NCBI GenBank assembly: GCA_026018925.1 | Contig: JAKSZU010000012.1 | Location: forward strand, 31,552,055 to 31,616,054 | Source: Tupaia tana | Taxonomy: Eukaryota > Chordata > Mammalia > Scandentia > Tupaiidae | Reading direction: 5' to 3' | DNA length: 64,000 nucleotides | Shown: positions 1-10,810 of the stretch, in pieces | Layout of the letters: every line of letters starts with the position of its first letter | Numbering within the stretch: the first letter of the stretch is position 1 | The notes under the pieces: generated by a model | What the model saw: the letters and a program-made list of their open reading frames with translations, nothing else | What the model was told of the DNA's origin: nothing | Database searches by the model: none | Position numbers and translations under genes: made by a program

Positions 1-1006
1 GTCATCCCACCTCAAGATGTAGGAACCACATCTTTGTATCTTTGCATCAGCCCATCACCAGTTGTGAGCTGCCCCCAGGAGTGGGCGTGACCTTGGTGAG
101 ACAGTTCCCTGTGGCTTAGGGTTCTGAGGCTAAAGGATGCAGTCATTCAACACATATTCATTTTTCCTCGTCTTTTCTTTCCTGCTCACTGATTCTGACT
201 CTCGCTCCCAGGTGCTCATTCTCAAGCCACAGTTTACCCACTGCCACAGATGGGTTCTCTGATTTCATCCAGGAAGATGGCGCGCTTGGTTTCTTAGTGA
301 CACTGAAAGAGGACTCTTTCCTGTACAAGGCTGCTTTGTCCCGTGCTCCTATGCCTACACCAATATCTTGGATAGTCCCATTCAAACGAGAGGAGACCAG
401 ACTAACCGGAGCCAGAAAACAAAAGGAGCAAAAGTCGCACTCCCAGGAAGGTGCCCACCCTCACCCCGCTTCCACCCCCAAAACCCGAGCTAACAGAATA
501 TCAGCAGGCCTTCCTTCGGGCAGGGTTGTACATGGTTTGATCTTAACCAGTCCTGGGGAAGAGCGAAGAGGCCGGGTGAAGACTACTAGCTGTCCACCAG
601 ACTGCATTCTCTCCTTCTCCAATAGAAATAGACACTTGGCTGGGACATGCACCCAGGCAGGCACCTTGTCTGCCAGTTCTCCTTGCAGCCCGCCCGTTGT
701 GGCTGTAGAGACAGCGCTCATCCGTGGAGCTGAGCAGCACACGTGTATGTAGCTTTCGCCTCACCTGCCTAAGAGCTGACCTCTAGCGGTGGACTTCTGT
801 TCTTCCTCTCTCCTCCCTAATCAGAAATGCCTCAAGGGAGGCTCTGGCAGCTCTGTGTAGAAGATGGCAATCATCATCCTAGATCCCTGAATGACTGAAC
901 AGAGCAGGGGCATCTACCATACTGCACCGGACCCCCTGATCAAATCCTACCAGTTCTTCATATCCTGCTGCAAAGCCCACTTCCTCCAGGAAACCCAGGA
1001 ATACTT
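1..1006. other. Non-coding sequence, no feature recognised
   Basis: I see no gene or recognisable repeat here. Overlapping open frames on both strands are short and show no family signature. It lies beyond the 3' end of KCNE3. Confidence 0.6.
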
Positions 1007-1011
1007 CCCTC

Positions 1012-1018
<7 letters not shown>

Positions 1019-1049
<31 letters not shown>

Positions 1050-1297
1050 AGAGATTTTTGCTATAGGGCGCGTGCGCTCGCCAGACAGACAGAGACATAG
1101 AGACAGAAAGCGAGAAATCACCCCCCAGGGGGGATGGTCACGCCGCAATCCCTTCTCCTCCATTCTCCTCTCGGGATCTTGGGCACACACGCACACGCGC
1201 CCGGCGTTGAGTTTTAAGCCACCGGGTCCGGGACGTGAACCGCGGTCGACTACGTGGGAGTCCAGCGACATAGCCATTACACTAACTGCTGGTTCCC
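1019..1297 (-). mobile_element. SINE-1, young copy
   Basis: Full-length copy read backwards, from a T-run (the poly-A tail) to the head complement 'ctaactgctggttccc'. It keeps CpG-rich segments such as 'gcgcgtgcgctcgccag' and 'aaccgcggtcgacta', which would have decayed in an old copy. Target-site duplication 'ccctctcctctt' lies at 1007-1018 and 1298-1309. Confidence 0.9.
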
Positions 1298-1309
1298 CCC
1301 TCTCCTCTT

Positions 1310-1717
1310 CTTGATCATCACATTCATATCTGTCGCCCACACGTTTGGGTGCATATATTAACTATATTGTTTCCTACTCAGTTCTCTTTGGTACTCTCTG
1401 CTTTTGTTCTTTATTCGGTGGGTGCTTCTTGTCTCTCAGACTAGAAGGCGCTCCCAAGACGTAGCACTCTGCTTTACTCCCACTTCCTCCACAGCACAGC
1501 TGCAGTGGACGCTGAGGGGGCCCACATCAACCCCCTTCCCCAGGCTGCTGTGCGTGTCGACTGCCATCAATGCAGAGCTGGTCTTTTCCTTAGAGATTTG
1601 GACTTGGCCAAGTGCAAGCACACCCTCTAACAGCCACAGCCAGTGACTGACCAACAGGGAGTAGAAAAAGATCAGCCACAAAAGACAGGACAATTCTGTG
1701 ATGAAACTGGCTTCAGG
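1310..1717. other. Non-coding spacer
   Basis: Nothing recognised in this stretch. Confidence 0.5.
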
Positions 1718-1908
1718 GCCAGCTGCAGTGGCACAGCAGTAAACACTTCATGTTGCTGAAATCATATGGGAAGGTCTCAGGTTCAAGTCCCAAGATCATC
1801 TTCGTGTATACATGCCTGTCATCCTAGCTGGCTGAGGTATAAAGACCCTGTTGCGGGGGCCTCCCCTTCCCTCTTTCTTTTGGAAGAAATAAATAAATAA
1901 ACTCAAAG
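1718..1908 (+). mobile_element. SINE-3, old tRNA-derived copy
   Basis: The head 'gggccagctgcagtggcac' and a B-box-like 'ggttcaagtccc' are followed by 'catcctagctggctgagg' and an (aaat)n tail. The middle resembles the copy at 41752-41965 ('cctgactggctggg'), so both seem to belong to one old family distinct from SINE-1. Confidence 0.6.
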
Positions 1909-1921
1909 GAAAACTAAGCTT

Positions 1922-2162
1922 GTGTCAGCAGGTGGCACGATGGTTAACGTGGCTGGGTCCCACATGACTGACCATGTGGTTTGAATCCTGGACTCAGTGA
2001 CTTGAAAAACACACCAGGCATGTGTGAGTGAATGCCCAAAAATCCCAAGAGGAGAATGGAGAGAAGGGATTACAGCATGGCCATTCCCCCTAGGGGATAC
2101 TTTCTTACTTTCTTTCTCTCTCGTGAGTGCACATACTTTCTAGCAAATTAAAAAAAAAAAAG
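1922..2162 (+). mobile_element. SINE-1, old copy
   Basis: The head 'cagcaggtggcacgatggtt', body 'agaggagaatggagagaag', pyrimidine tract and tail 'tctagcaaatt' plus A-run are all present and diverged from the young copies. Confidence 0.85.
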
Positions 2163-2992
2163 TTTTCGAATCTTCCTGAACAACTTTGCTGTTGCTAATC
2201 TCCCACCACGACATGTCCTTGCTTAGCTTTCCTCTGCTGCACTATCTTAGAGTGGCTCATAGCTGCCACCCTTCTCCACTGACTGCCCTCAGCTGCTGGG
2301 AACCTTCTGCCACCCTCAGCTTATCTTCAGTCCCCAGCAGAGTGGTCCACACCACTGGGTGAGTTGAGGATACAAGGGGCCTGCAGCCCTGTCTCAGGGG
2401 ACTATAACTCTGCCGTGTGATTGATACCCCAGTCACACACATATAACAGGGCCCTGTGGGTTGGGCCAGGGCGAGAAACGACTGGAGACGGGCTTTGTTT
2501 GGCTCCTTCCCGTTCTTACCCACTTCACTCTCTCTCTTGCAGGCTTTTTCTGAAAAGCACTCCTCATCAAGAAATGCCTGTCTCAGGCTCTGTTTTTGGG
2601 AACTCAACCTCAGGCCACTGGTGTTAATACTCTGCCATTACTTTCCCAAATCACTTTCTGGTTCATTTTTAGAGATTTTTCAGATCCATATTCTGCATGT
2701 TGTGGGGCCTAATTTGGATCAAGGGTGCCTGAAGACATTAGAACAAGTGGACTCTTCTGAAGTAACTGTAAGGAATACCTACCACATGGGGTTGTTATGA
2801 GGGTTTTAAAAGCTAAACAAATTAAAATGTGAAAGATGTCTAGACCGAATCTCACATGTAGGAAATGCTCTTGAGTATTAAGACAGAGTCCTTCATTCAT
2901 CTTTTTGCTTACTTACGTACTCTGAGTGTGCCTTGGTGAGGGCTTGACAATAGTACACACTCAATAAAATATCTGCTGAAAGAATGATTACT
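2163..2992. other. Non-coding spacer with a MIR fragment
   Basis: Mostly unassigned sequence. Around 2768-2880 there is a weak match to the 3' half of MIR ('ataccta...ggggttgttatgagg' followed by an AT-rich stretch). Confidence 0.45.
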
Positions 2993-3325
2993 GGGGATCC
3001 GCAGATGGCATAATGGTTACATCGCTGGACACCCACGTAGTTGACCACAGTTTGAGTTCCTGACCCAGCAGCTTAAAACTTATGCAGGGAGTGTGTGCCT
3101 GCATACCCAAAATCCTGAGAGGAAAAGAAGGAGAAGGGATTGCAGCATGGCCATCCCTTCTCGGGGTGGGTGTGATTTCTTGCTTCTCTCTCTGTTTCTC
3201 TCTGTCTCTCTGGCAAGTGCATGGGCCCTATAACAAAAACCTCTTTACAAAAAAAAGAAAGAGAAAGAAAGAAGAAAGGAGGAAAGAAAAGAGAGAGAAA
3301 GGAAAAGAAAGGAAAAAAAAAAAAC
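2993..3325 (+). mobile_element. SINE-1 with long purine-rich tail
   Basis: The head 'gcagatggcataatggttac', body and tail 'ccctataacaaaaacctctt' are present, followed by about 80 bp of expanded GAAA/GGAAA repeats. A weak duplication ('gattactg' before, 'gattattg' after) flanks it. Confidence 0.85.
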
Positions 3326-3711
3326 GATTATTGAGGTTTTGCTTTGAGGACTCAAGGTGAGGTGCTGAGATCTGGCCAGCAGAGGGCAGAACTGGTGCAG
3401 ACAAAGATGCCAAGGATGTGAGACAAATCGTGGGATTGCGCTCCCAGCAATAGCTGGATAGAGCTGGAAAGATGACTGAGGGGAGGTGGAGGTCATAGAA
3501 TATCAGGACGTATAAATTATATCCTCTTAAAATCCTAAGATTTTTAGTCCAGCCCTGGGTGTGTGTAAGGAGCTATACTGAGCTCCTACTTTATAAACTT
3601 AAGTGTTGCAATTCCAGGACCTCAGCCCCCTGGAGAGGCCTTGGTGTCTATAGCTCCTTTTTTGAACTTGTGAGCTACCCCACACTCTTCTCATAAACCC
3701 CTTTCTTTACC

Positions 3712-3967
3712 TATTATTATTTAATTTGCTAGAGGGCGCTCGTGCTCTCTGGAGACACAGGGTAGGAGGGAAGTGAGAAAGTACCCCCTATGGGGGATGG
3801 CCGGGCTGCAATCCTTTCTCCTCTACCTCTCCCTCCTTTTGGGATTTTTGGCACACAAGCACAAGTATCCTGAGTATTTTTCAAGCTGTCAGGTCCAGGA
3901 TTCAAACTCTGCAGTCAGTCGTGTGGGATCCAGCTGCCTTAACCACCATGCCACCCATTGGCCTTTC
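3712..3967 (-). mobile_element. SINE-1, old copy
   Basis: Read backwards: tail 'aatttgctagagggcgctc', body with 'ctcctctac', head complement 'gccttaaccaccatgccacc'. The 'ccctctagcaaatt' tail is the older variant. Confidence 0.8.
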
Positions 3968-4226
3968 ATGTACTGCATTCCTGTTACTCAAAGCAAATTT
4001 ATACTCTTTTCTTAAAGCCCCATGAGTGTGAGGACTCGTGAAAGGATGCCTGAAGTCTCAGAGCAGCCTCCTGCCTCGTGTCCTCCACTGACCTCTGTGT
4101 CTAGGGTTTTCCCCCACATTCTGCCTCCGCGCCTCCCGTGTCTTCTCCCCTCACTCACTGCTTAGATCTGTTCTATCTTTCAAAATTCAATTCAAGTTCT
4201 AGCTTTTTCTGACTCTTCTAGATTTT

Positions 4227-4527
4227 TTTAGAGGTTTTTGCTATATAGGGCATGTGCGCTTGCCAGAAAGACAGAGAGAGACAGAGAGATAGAAAGAGAG
4301 AAATCACCCCCAGGGGGAATGGCCACGCCGCAATCCCTTCTCCTCCATTCTCCTCTTGGGATCTTGGGCACGCACGCACACACGCCTGGCGTGAGTGTAA
4401 GCCACCGAGGTCTGGGACTCAAACCACAGAACGATCTGGTGACAATTTTTGTAATTGCAAAACCTGTGAAACTGCGGTCGGCTACATGGGAGTTCAGCAA
4501 CATAGCCATTACGCTAACTTCTGGTCC
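4227..4527 (-). mobile_element. SINE-1 with an internal foreign insert
   Basis: A full-length reverse copy flanked by a perfect 18-bp target duplication 'ctgactcttctagatttt' (4209-4226 and 4528-4545). About 47 bp at 4426-4472 matches no other copy and interrupts the head next to its B-box region. Confidence 0.9.
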
Positions 4528-4591
4528 CTGACTCTTCTAGATTTTCAATCTCATCCCTCAAATGCCAAATGTTAGTCACTCCCTGACCACT

Positions 4592-4847
4592 AATTTTTTT
4601 TTTTAATTGCCAGAAAGCATATGTGCTTACCAGAGAGGAAGGAGGAGAGAGAGAAAGCAAGCCTTCACTCCCCAGAGGAGAATGATATGCTATAATGGTT
4701 TTTCCTCTATTTCTCTATCCCGTCGGGATTTGGAACATGCCTGGTGAGTCTTTCAAGCTGCCAGGGCTAGGATTTGAACTGTGGTTACCCATGTGAGATC
4801 CAGCTCCCTATGCACAGTTCTTAGTCACTGCACTCCAGGGCCAGACC
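4592..4847 (-). mobile_element. SINE-1, old copy
   Basis: Tail 'aattgccagaaagcatatg', body and head complement 'cactccagggccagacc' are recognisable but well diverged. Confidence 0.75.
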
Positions 4848-5109
4848 TGACCATCCGTTCTTACACTTGACTGTATTCCATATTTTATTTGAGAGTTTGA
4901 GCTGGGTGGACTCTCAAGTCCTGTCAGCTACAGACCTCTGATCCTCTTGCCTTCCTGTACGTTGTGTCTCCTGAAGGAGATCTTCCATTTTCTCCTTCAA
5001 GAGGTGAGGCAGGGCCAGAGTACATCTAGGGCTCAGCACAGATTTGCAGGGAGTCGCCATCGCTGCCTGTGGAGTGGATTCGATCCTCCGCTCTAGAAAC
5101 ACGCAGGCA

Positions 5110-5129
5110 TTTATTTGGATCTTTTTATT
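5110..5129 (-). terminator. Candidate KCNE3 polyadenylation signals
   Basis: Two AATAAA hexamers on the minus strand (complements at 5110-5115 and 5124-5129) lie 14 bp apart, about 2.2 kb past the KCNE3 stop. Other hexamers occur near 4883 and 5677, so the choice is uncertain. Confidence 0.35.
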
Positions 5130-5937
5130 GTGGAAGTAACTGTTTTCCCACTTAGTAGAAAAGTAACTATGGTCAAATATGCCATAGATTTAAATAGTGG
5201 AAAGGGAAAATTGCCTGTAATTCTATTCCTCAGAGATAATGGCTATCAAAAGATTCTTTCAGAGTTTTGCTATACACACACATGCATGTTTCAACGGGCC
5301 TTCTGGGAACCTTGTGGAGATCCCTGAAGTTGCAATTACACCAACAGACCAGTGGATGGCTCCAGGCTGGGATTTGAGGCAAATGGCTTATAAAGTACCC
5401 ACCCCGACACTGTGCATGAGACTGAACCTGTGAAACTGCCACCAATCTGTCACTTTTGACCTGCAAACACTATGATTTCATATGGCTTACCCTAATGCAT
5501 GTGAGGCCCAGAACGTCAGCCCTGACCAGGGCCCTTGGACACCTTCAAGTCTAAATATCTCGTGCTGAAGAGGAAAAAGGGTCAGAGAGAAGTGTCCAAG
5601 GTCACACCACATAAGCAGGAGACTCATGGCTAATCTCTTCTGCTGAACTACATGCCTGCCCCTCACACTCTGCTTTTTATTAAGATGATCATCTTCCACA
5701 GGTGATAATAATCTGCTAGAAGTGGATTTCAACTTGGTATCACAAATTTATCACAGGACTCAATCAAAGTGGAACAAGCTGCTTGGAGGCAGTGAAACCC
5801 CCATGACAGGAGATGTGACCCGAAGGGGCAACTGTGAACAGCTTCAGGGGCACTTGGACCATAGAGCTGAGGAGTAATGGGCTCCTCTGAAGGTCCCAGG
5901 AGGGGCCCTAGCAACATATTAACATGGAGATTTTATA

Positions 5938-6073
5938 CACACACACACATGTATATATGTGTACATATAAAAAACTATATATATGTACAAAATGTACATG
6001 TATAAAATTGTATAATTAAATATACAAACATACAAATATTTATATTTAATTATACATACATGTATAATTTAAA
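5938..6073. repeat. AT-rich / CA low-complexity tract
   Basis: (CA)n followed by interspersed 'tatatatgtaca' and 'tataattaaatata' motifs, immediately before the SINE at 6088. Confidence 0.8.
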
Positions 6074-6087
6074 ATGATATTATTTTA

Positions 6088-6343
6088 GGGACCAGCAGTT
6101 GGAGTAATGGCTATGTTGCTGGACTCCCATGTAGTCAACTGTGGTTCAAGTCCCAGACCCGGTGGCTGAAACTCACGCCAGGCGCATGTGTGTGCGTGCC
6201 CAAGATCCTGAGAGGAGAATGGAGGAAAAGGGATTGTGGCGTGGCCATCCCCCCTGGGGGGTGATTTCTCACTTTCTGTCTCTCTGTTTCTCTCTGTCTT
6301 TCTGGCGAGCACATGTGCCCTTAAGCAAAAACCTCTCCAAAAA
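6088..6343 (+). mobile_element. SINE-1
   Basis: A full-length forward copy from 'gggaccagcagttggagtaa' to 'ttaagcaaaaacctctcc'. The target duplication is 'atgatattatttta' (6074-6087) and 'atcatattatttta' (6344-6357), one mismatch in 14. Confidence 0.9.
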
Positions 6344-6367
6344 ATCATATTATTTTACATATATATA

Positions 6368-6602
6368 TAATTGCCAGAGGTCATGTGCACTCACCAAAAA
6401 GAGACAGAGAGAGGGAGAGAGGAAGTAAACACCTCCCACAGGAAGTGGTCATGCTGCAATACTTCATCTCTCCATCCACTTGAGATTTTGAGTATGTATG
6501 CATATGTGCCTGGCATGATTTTCAAGCCACCAGAGCCAGGATTCAAACTGTATTCTGCCATATGGGACCACAATCCTTTAAAGCAGCCCGCGGAGCTGGC
6601 CC
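6368..6602 (-). mobile_element. SINE-1, old copy
   Basis: The reverse tail 'aattgccagaggtcatgtg', body and head complement 'gcggagctggcccc' are visible. It lies next to the forward copy at 6088, so the pair forms a loose inverted repeat inside the probable KCNE3 3' UTR. Confidence 0.75.
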
Positions 6603-7302
6603 CATCGTGATGTATTTTTGTAATTGTAAAAGTAAGATATTTTTAAATTCTTTCTCTTAAAGACAGTCTCCAGAATTGCACAAGCTTCGGGCCCGGATCC
6701 ACTCTGTGTGGCATAGAGTTTGGAAAAGCACCAGGTAAGGAGCCCAGAGTTCCTGGACTCCAACCATAACGCTGCTCCGACCCAAACAGGTAGCATGGTA
6801 CTTGCCATGCTTTTTTCACAGAGAGGTTACCATCACAAACATCCAACGTGTTGAAGAACATCAGATGGGAACAAACGTAAGTCAGTTGGATGACTTGGAT
6901 TTCCTGCCTGCGGCGAGGGATAATCATCACTGCTTCTTGTGGTTGTTGAAGATAAAACATAAAGTGTCCCCAAGCATCTTCCTGTTTCATGTCCCTCTGC
7001 TACAACTTCCTCTTCTTCTCCCAAGCCCCAGAGCCCCCACGGCCCAGCCACTGGGCCAGAGATTTTGCTACCTCTAGGTGTTCGTTCCTGGGCTCCCAGT
7101 GTTTATGAAGGCCATCTTGGAGAACTCTTTAACCACAAGGCCCAGCCCCTCCCCTCCCACTCCCTTAGCACTGCTTCTTCTTGCTCTTCCAGATGGGGAT
7201 ACTGAGGCCTGATGTCCGCAGCCCCAGAGGCCCCAGAGCCCCAGAGGCCCCAGCAAACAATCCTATGTGTCTTGATCTTCCTCCATCCTTGGCCACCTTG
7301 CA

Positions 7303-7614
7303 TCAGATCATAGATACACGGTTCTTGATGTACACGTGGTAGGGGTCACTGCGCTTGTCCACTTTGCGGGAGCGGGTGTATCCCAGGATGAGGCTGCCCA
7401 CAGTGACAGCAAAGAGGAACATGACGAAGAGAATGTACATGTAGGAATTGTCATCGCGGCTAGGGAGGCTGGCCTGCCGCTCTTTGGTCTGGTTGTCTGG
7501 CCCTGGCTCTGGTCCCAGTCGGCAGAGCAAGTTGCTATGAAGAGTGGCATTTAGTGCCTTCAGCACAGCGTGCAGGCTCTCGTACCAGGTCTCAGTCCCA
7601 TTGGTTGCCTCCAT
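7303..7614 (-). CDS. KCNE3: KCNE3, voltage-gated potassium channel accessory subunit (MiRP2)
   Basis: Single coding exon for 103 aa, the usual mammalian length. KCNE3 is a single-span beta subunit of the plasma membrane. With KCNQ1 it makes constitutively open K+ channels in epithelia, and it also modulates Kv channels. Seen here: an extracellular N-terminus starting MEATNGTETW with three N-glycosylation sequons (N5-G-T, N22-A-T, N41-Q-T); a membrane span at about 57-79 (YMYILFVMFLFAVTVGSLIL); then the cytosolic GYTRSRKVDKRSDPYHVYIK segment typical of KCNE proteins, with S82, R83 and R99 kept, and the C-terminus VSMI. The start at 7614 is chosen by family similarity and because a splice acceptor lies just upstream at 7655; the open frame to 7806 is intron read-through. 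No frameshift or stop. Identity is near certain. Confidence 0.97.
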   Translation of the reverse strand: MEATNGTETWYESLHAVLKALNATLHSNLLCRLGPEPGPDNQTKERQASLPSRDDNSYMYILFVMFLFAVTVGSLILGYTRSRKVDKRSDPYHVYIKNRVSMI

Positions 7615-7680
7615 AGTGATAGGGATTGAGGTATAGGAAGAATCAGGGGACGATCTGGTGACAAGAAGAGAGAAAAGATG
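7615..7680 (-). other. KCNE3: KCNE3 5' UTR part and 3' splice site of coding exon
   Basis: On the minus strand a pyrimidine tract followed by 'cttcttgtcaccag' ends at 7655. The exon would then begin at 7654, leaving 40 bases of 5' UTR before the ATG. A coding exon preceded by non-coding 5' exons is the known KCNE3 gene structure. Confidence 0.75.
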
Positions 7681-7789
7681 GTTTCTGTCATTGCCTACAG
7701 CTTGAACTAAGACCCTGGCTAAACTCCCAACATCATCGTTTATTCTCACCATTGGCTTACTTGTCTGGCTGTCTTCTTCACTAGACCAC

Positions 7790-7890
7790 ACAGTCAGGAA
7801 AGGCAAGGACTATGTCTGTTTGATTCACTGCTATGTACAAGCACTTACATCAACACCCAACAGGTGCTTAACAAACATTTGTGGAATAAA
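7790..7890 (+). repeat. L2 3' end fragment
   Basis: The pattern 'caaggactatgtctg' ... 'cacccaacaggtgcttaaca' followed by 'aacatttgtggaata' is the conserved 3' end of L2. It lies in the KCNE3 intron. Confidence 0.6.
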
Positions 7891-7964
7891 GCCCGCCCTG
7901 ACCATGATAACCCATATGAACTGTTCCCTTCTATGAGTTACTGAACTTTAGGCTAGAAAGGCCT

Positions 7965-8110
7965 TAGGGATTATTTAATGTGAACGCTTCCATTTTGCAC
8001 ACAGGGAAAGTGAGGCCCAAAGAGAACAAGCAGCTGTCCAGGATCACAGAGCATATTAGAGGCAAAGCCAAGCCAGAAAGCCCTCCCCTTCCATGGCCGG
8101 CTCAGAGCTC
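7965..8110 (-). repeat. MIR fragment
   Basis: 'cattttgcacacagggaaag', 'tgaggcccaaagagaacaag' and 'caggatcacagagcatatta' follow the reverse complement of MIR. Confidence 0.6.
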
Positions 8111-8649
8111 TTCCACTTCCATGCCAGCTCTGGGCAGGACTGCGGCATCATTAGGAGACATTTGCTAGAGCTGCTCTTTAACACAATTCTGCCTTTATAC
8201 GTCACAGACACCATTTAGAAGATGCCTAGGGATGGCTTAGACTTCACCCTACCTGGAGGCCAGAGGCTGAATCATCTGACCTCCCAAGTGTCCTATTTTC
8301 TAAACACTCTAGGTATTCTAGCTCTTTGGGAAATGTCGTTGGAAAGAAAGTAGCTGGGGGGTGGGGGGGCTGCTGACCACTGCAGGTACTGGGAGAGACA
8401 GAATGGGGCTGAGGGTGGGGGAGTGAGAGGAGTGCTCAGTCTGGTTTGGGGTATATTTACCCCAGACAAAGAATGTATAGGCACCTGAACTGTCCCCCCT
8501 TCTCAAAGTCACTATGTACCTGTCATGTAATAGCGGATTATAAATGTTCCTTTTTTTCCCCTTTCCTCTTAGAGATTCTTAGTCAATAATACAGAAAAAG
8601 ACAGCTTTGTATCTTTGTCTCTGAAAAACCATATGTAATTCCCTTTATA
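8111..8649. other. KCNE3 intron, no feature recognised
   Basis: Unassigned intronic sequence with a short G-rich stretch near 8355-8370. Confidence 0.5.
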
Positions 8650-8881
8650 TTTCTTTATTTTTATTGCCAGAGGGCACATGCACTTGCCAGAGAAAGACAG
8701 AGATGGGGGGATAAGCACCCCCAGTGGGGCAAGGTCAAGCCACAATCCACTTTTCTCGATTTTCCCACACATATGTGCACACGTAATTAGCATGTTTTTC
8801 AAAGTGCTGGAGATGGGATTCAAACTGCAGTTAGTCATGTGGATCCAGGCTTCCTTAACTACTAAGCCACGGGTACAGGCC
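8650..8881 (-). mobile_element. SINE-1, old copy
   Basis: Reverse copy with tail 'attgccagagggcacatgc', shortened body, and head complement 'ccttaactactaagccac'. Confidence 0.75.
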
Positions 8882-8908
8882 TATCATTCTCTTTAAACAA
8901 GGCCCTTC

Positions 8909-8968
8909 TGACAAATGCATGCACCCTCTGGCAAATTAAATCAAACAAACAAACAAACAAACAAAAAA
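8909..8968 (+). mobile_element. SINE-1 tail fragment with (AAAC)n
   Basis: Only the last bases 'gcaccctctggcaaattaaa' and an (aaac)n tail remain, so this copy is 5'-truncated. Confidence 0.6.
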
Positions 8969-9044
8969 TAGATTGTTACTCCTGCCCTGCCTCTTGCAAG
9001 GCACGCTATGAGCATACACTTTCATGATGCTGAAGATGAGTTTA

Positions 9045-9112
9045 GGGCTGACCCTGTAGCACAGTGGTTTAGTGCTGTGGGTAGGGAGCTGGATTATTCC
9101 AGATAGGATAGC
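9045..9112 (+). mobile_element. tRNA-derived SINE head fragment
   Basis: 'gggctgaccctgtagcacag' and 'gtggtttagtgctgtggg' resemble a tRNA-like SINE head. The rest is missing. Confidence 0.4.
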
Positions 9113-9274
9113 AGGAAAAGAATTTTGAGGGCTTTCCAGAGTCCCTCAAATCCCACGTTAGAAAAGGCTGCAGACTCCTCACAGGTTAAGATGTTGTAAA
9201 TCCTGGGACTAACCAACACCTAATATTCCAGCCTAGATAAACTGAGGACTGAATTAGTTGACTTATTCATTTTT

Positions 9275-9514
9275 CTTTTTAAAAAATATATATTTCTTCC
9301 ATGAACGAGAGAGAGAGAGAGAGAGAGAGAAAATGACACCACCCCCATCAAGGTCTTGATGCTGCAATCCATCCCAGCACCAGTCAACTCAAAATCATAG
9401 ACACACGTGTACCTAGAGAACTCAGAGCGGTCTCCGGACTTGAACCAGTAACCTCCCCATGTGGGTCAGCCTCACAGAGTGTCATGTTTTACCACTGCAC
9501 CTCTGTCTGGTCTC
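9275..9514 (-). mobile_element. SINE-2 copy
   Basis: Read backwards, with a (GA)n tract then 'caaggtcttgatgctgcaat', 'ctcagagcggtctccggac', 'ttgaaccagtaacctcccc' and 'ttttaccactgcacc'. This order is shared with 19548-19774, 36318-36529 and 44850-45072, so it is a family separate from SINE-1. Confidence 0.75.
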
Positions 9515-10810
9515 CCATTTTTGTTATTAACAGCTCACCTGCCAGGGTGATCTAGCCACAGGGAAGGCAGACTCCACGCAGAAAGTGGAGAGAGGGGGCA
9601 ACATGGGGGAACAAGGTGGGCTCAGGTGGATTAAGTGAGGAGAGTGAAGATTCATGAAACCTTTCATCCACTAGGTCCTCCAGCCAGGGCTTCTCTGCAG
9701 AGACCAGGTTGTCTGTGCTTCTGATGGGAGGAGTGAAGAAGCCATAGTTCCATATCTTTAGGTGCTGGGTGTGGGTGGGGTGAGGGCCTGGGTGCAAAGG
9801 TGCCAAGTTTGGTCAGCAGGGGCAGAGAGCTGAAGAAGGGAGGGGCTGGTTCTCTGTGACTTGCCTCTGGGTCCCTGTTGGTCCGTTGGGTGGCAGTCAG
9901 CAGTGCTGGGAATTCTGTTCCTCTCTCCGAGCTCCACAGCTCCCTTTCCAGGGGAGCCACTGATGACAGAGCTCCTCGTAATCCTTGTGAAGACAGAGCT
10001 CCTGCTCTGGAGCGATCTGGCCTTGAAATAGGCCATCAAGCCCTTAGGAAGGAAGGCGAACTGTCGGCGACTTTACAGATCATCTATAGGGCTGTCGGAA
10101 GTCATGACGCATATTTGCATAGAAAAACAGAAAAAATACATCATGACTTTTCCGACAACCCAATAGAGTTCAAATTCCAGGATATCCTGGAGTCTGGATT
10201 TGATAGATGGGACAAACTGCAGCTTAGAAGGGGGAGTAAAAGGGCCAGTAGGGGGCAGAGCTGGGTGAGAACCCAGGACTCTAGTGCCCTTGGGCCTCTT
10301 TCCACTGCAAATGAGTGTTCCCTGGCATGAGCTGTGCATCCATCAAACACAGCCTGTGTCAGGACATCATCTCTGCTAACCCTTAGTAACTACGTTAGAT
10401 TTCCCCCCATCCTAGCTGAGGGTCCAGGATGGGAGAGTTGGTAGGTGTGGGAGGAAGAGTTAGCCTCTGTTTATGCCTCCTTTCCCATGGCCCTTTCTGC
10501 TCAGCCAGCCAGGCTCACTCTACCTCCACACGCTGTTCCTGTTCGTTCCCTCATACCACCAGATTCTCACTAAATGCACTTGACCTGAACTTGCCCAGCC
10601 TCTAACCTGGGGGTTGGGGCATAGAGCTGTGATCTGAAGGATGAACTGGGTATCTGAGTGAACGTCTCGTCTACGTTTCTCTGGGCCAAGTGACACTGTA
10701 TCGTTGTCTTCTAGTGTCACTCCATTTCAGCTACTCCTTCAGCGTAAGTGTCTTAAGTGCCTGGAAATGAGGTGTTTCAGAGAGATAGGTAAAAAAAAAA
10801 ACATCATATG
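9515..10810. other. KCNE3 intron, mostly unique sequence
   Basis: No repeat family recognised apart from the inverted repeat listed at 10089-10161. Open frames are short and without family signature. Confidence 0.5.
10089..10161. repeat. Inverted repeat enclosing an octamer motif
   Basis: The left arm 'gggctgtcggaagtcatga' (10089-10107) pairs with the right arm 'tcatgacttttccgacaacc' (10141-10160) apart from a small bulge and a G-T pairing. The 33-base loop contains ATTTGCAT at 10113-10120, a perfect octamer (POU-factor) motif. Function unknown. Confidence 0.75.

Larger units (their letters stand above)
5100..7302 (-). other. KCNE3: Probable KCNE3 3' UTR
   Basis: This stretch lies directly downstream of the KCNE3 stop on the minus strand and ends near paired AATAAA signals. 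A length of about 2.2 kb is in the range I expect for the mammalian KCNE3 3' UTR. Two SINE-1 copies (6088-6343 and 6368-6602) sit inside it, so a transcript this long would carry them. The 3' end is inferred, not shown by the sequence. Confidence 0.45.

Noticed and set aside
7615..7806. N-terminal extension of KCNE3
   Set aside because: The frame is open to 7806, but a good splice acceptor lies at 7655 and the known protein starts at the ATG at 7614.
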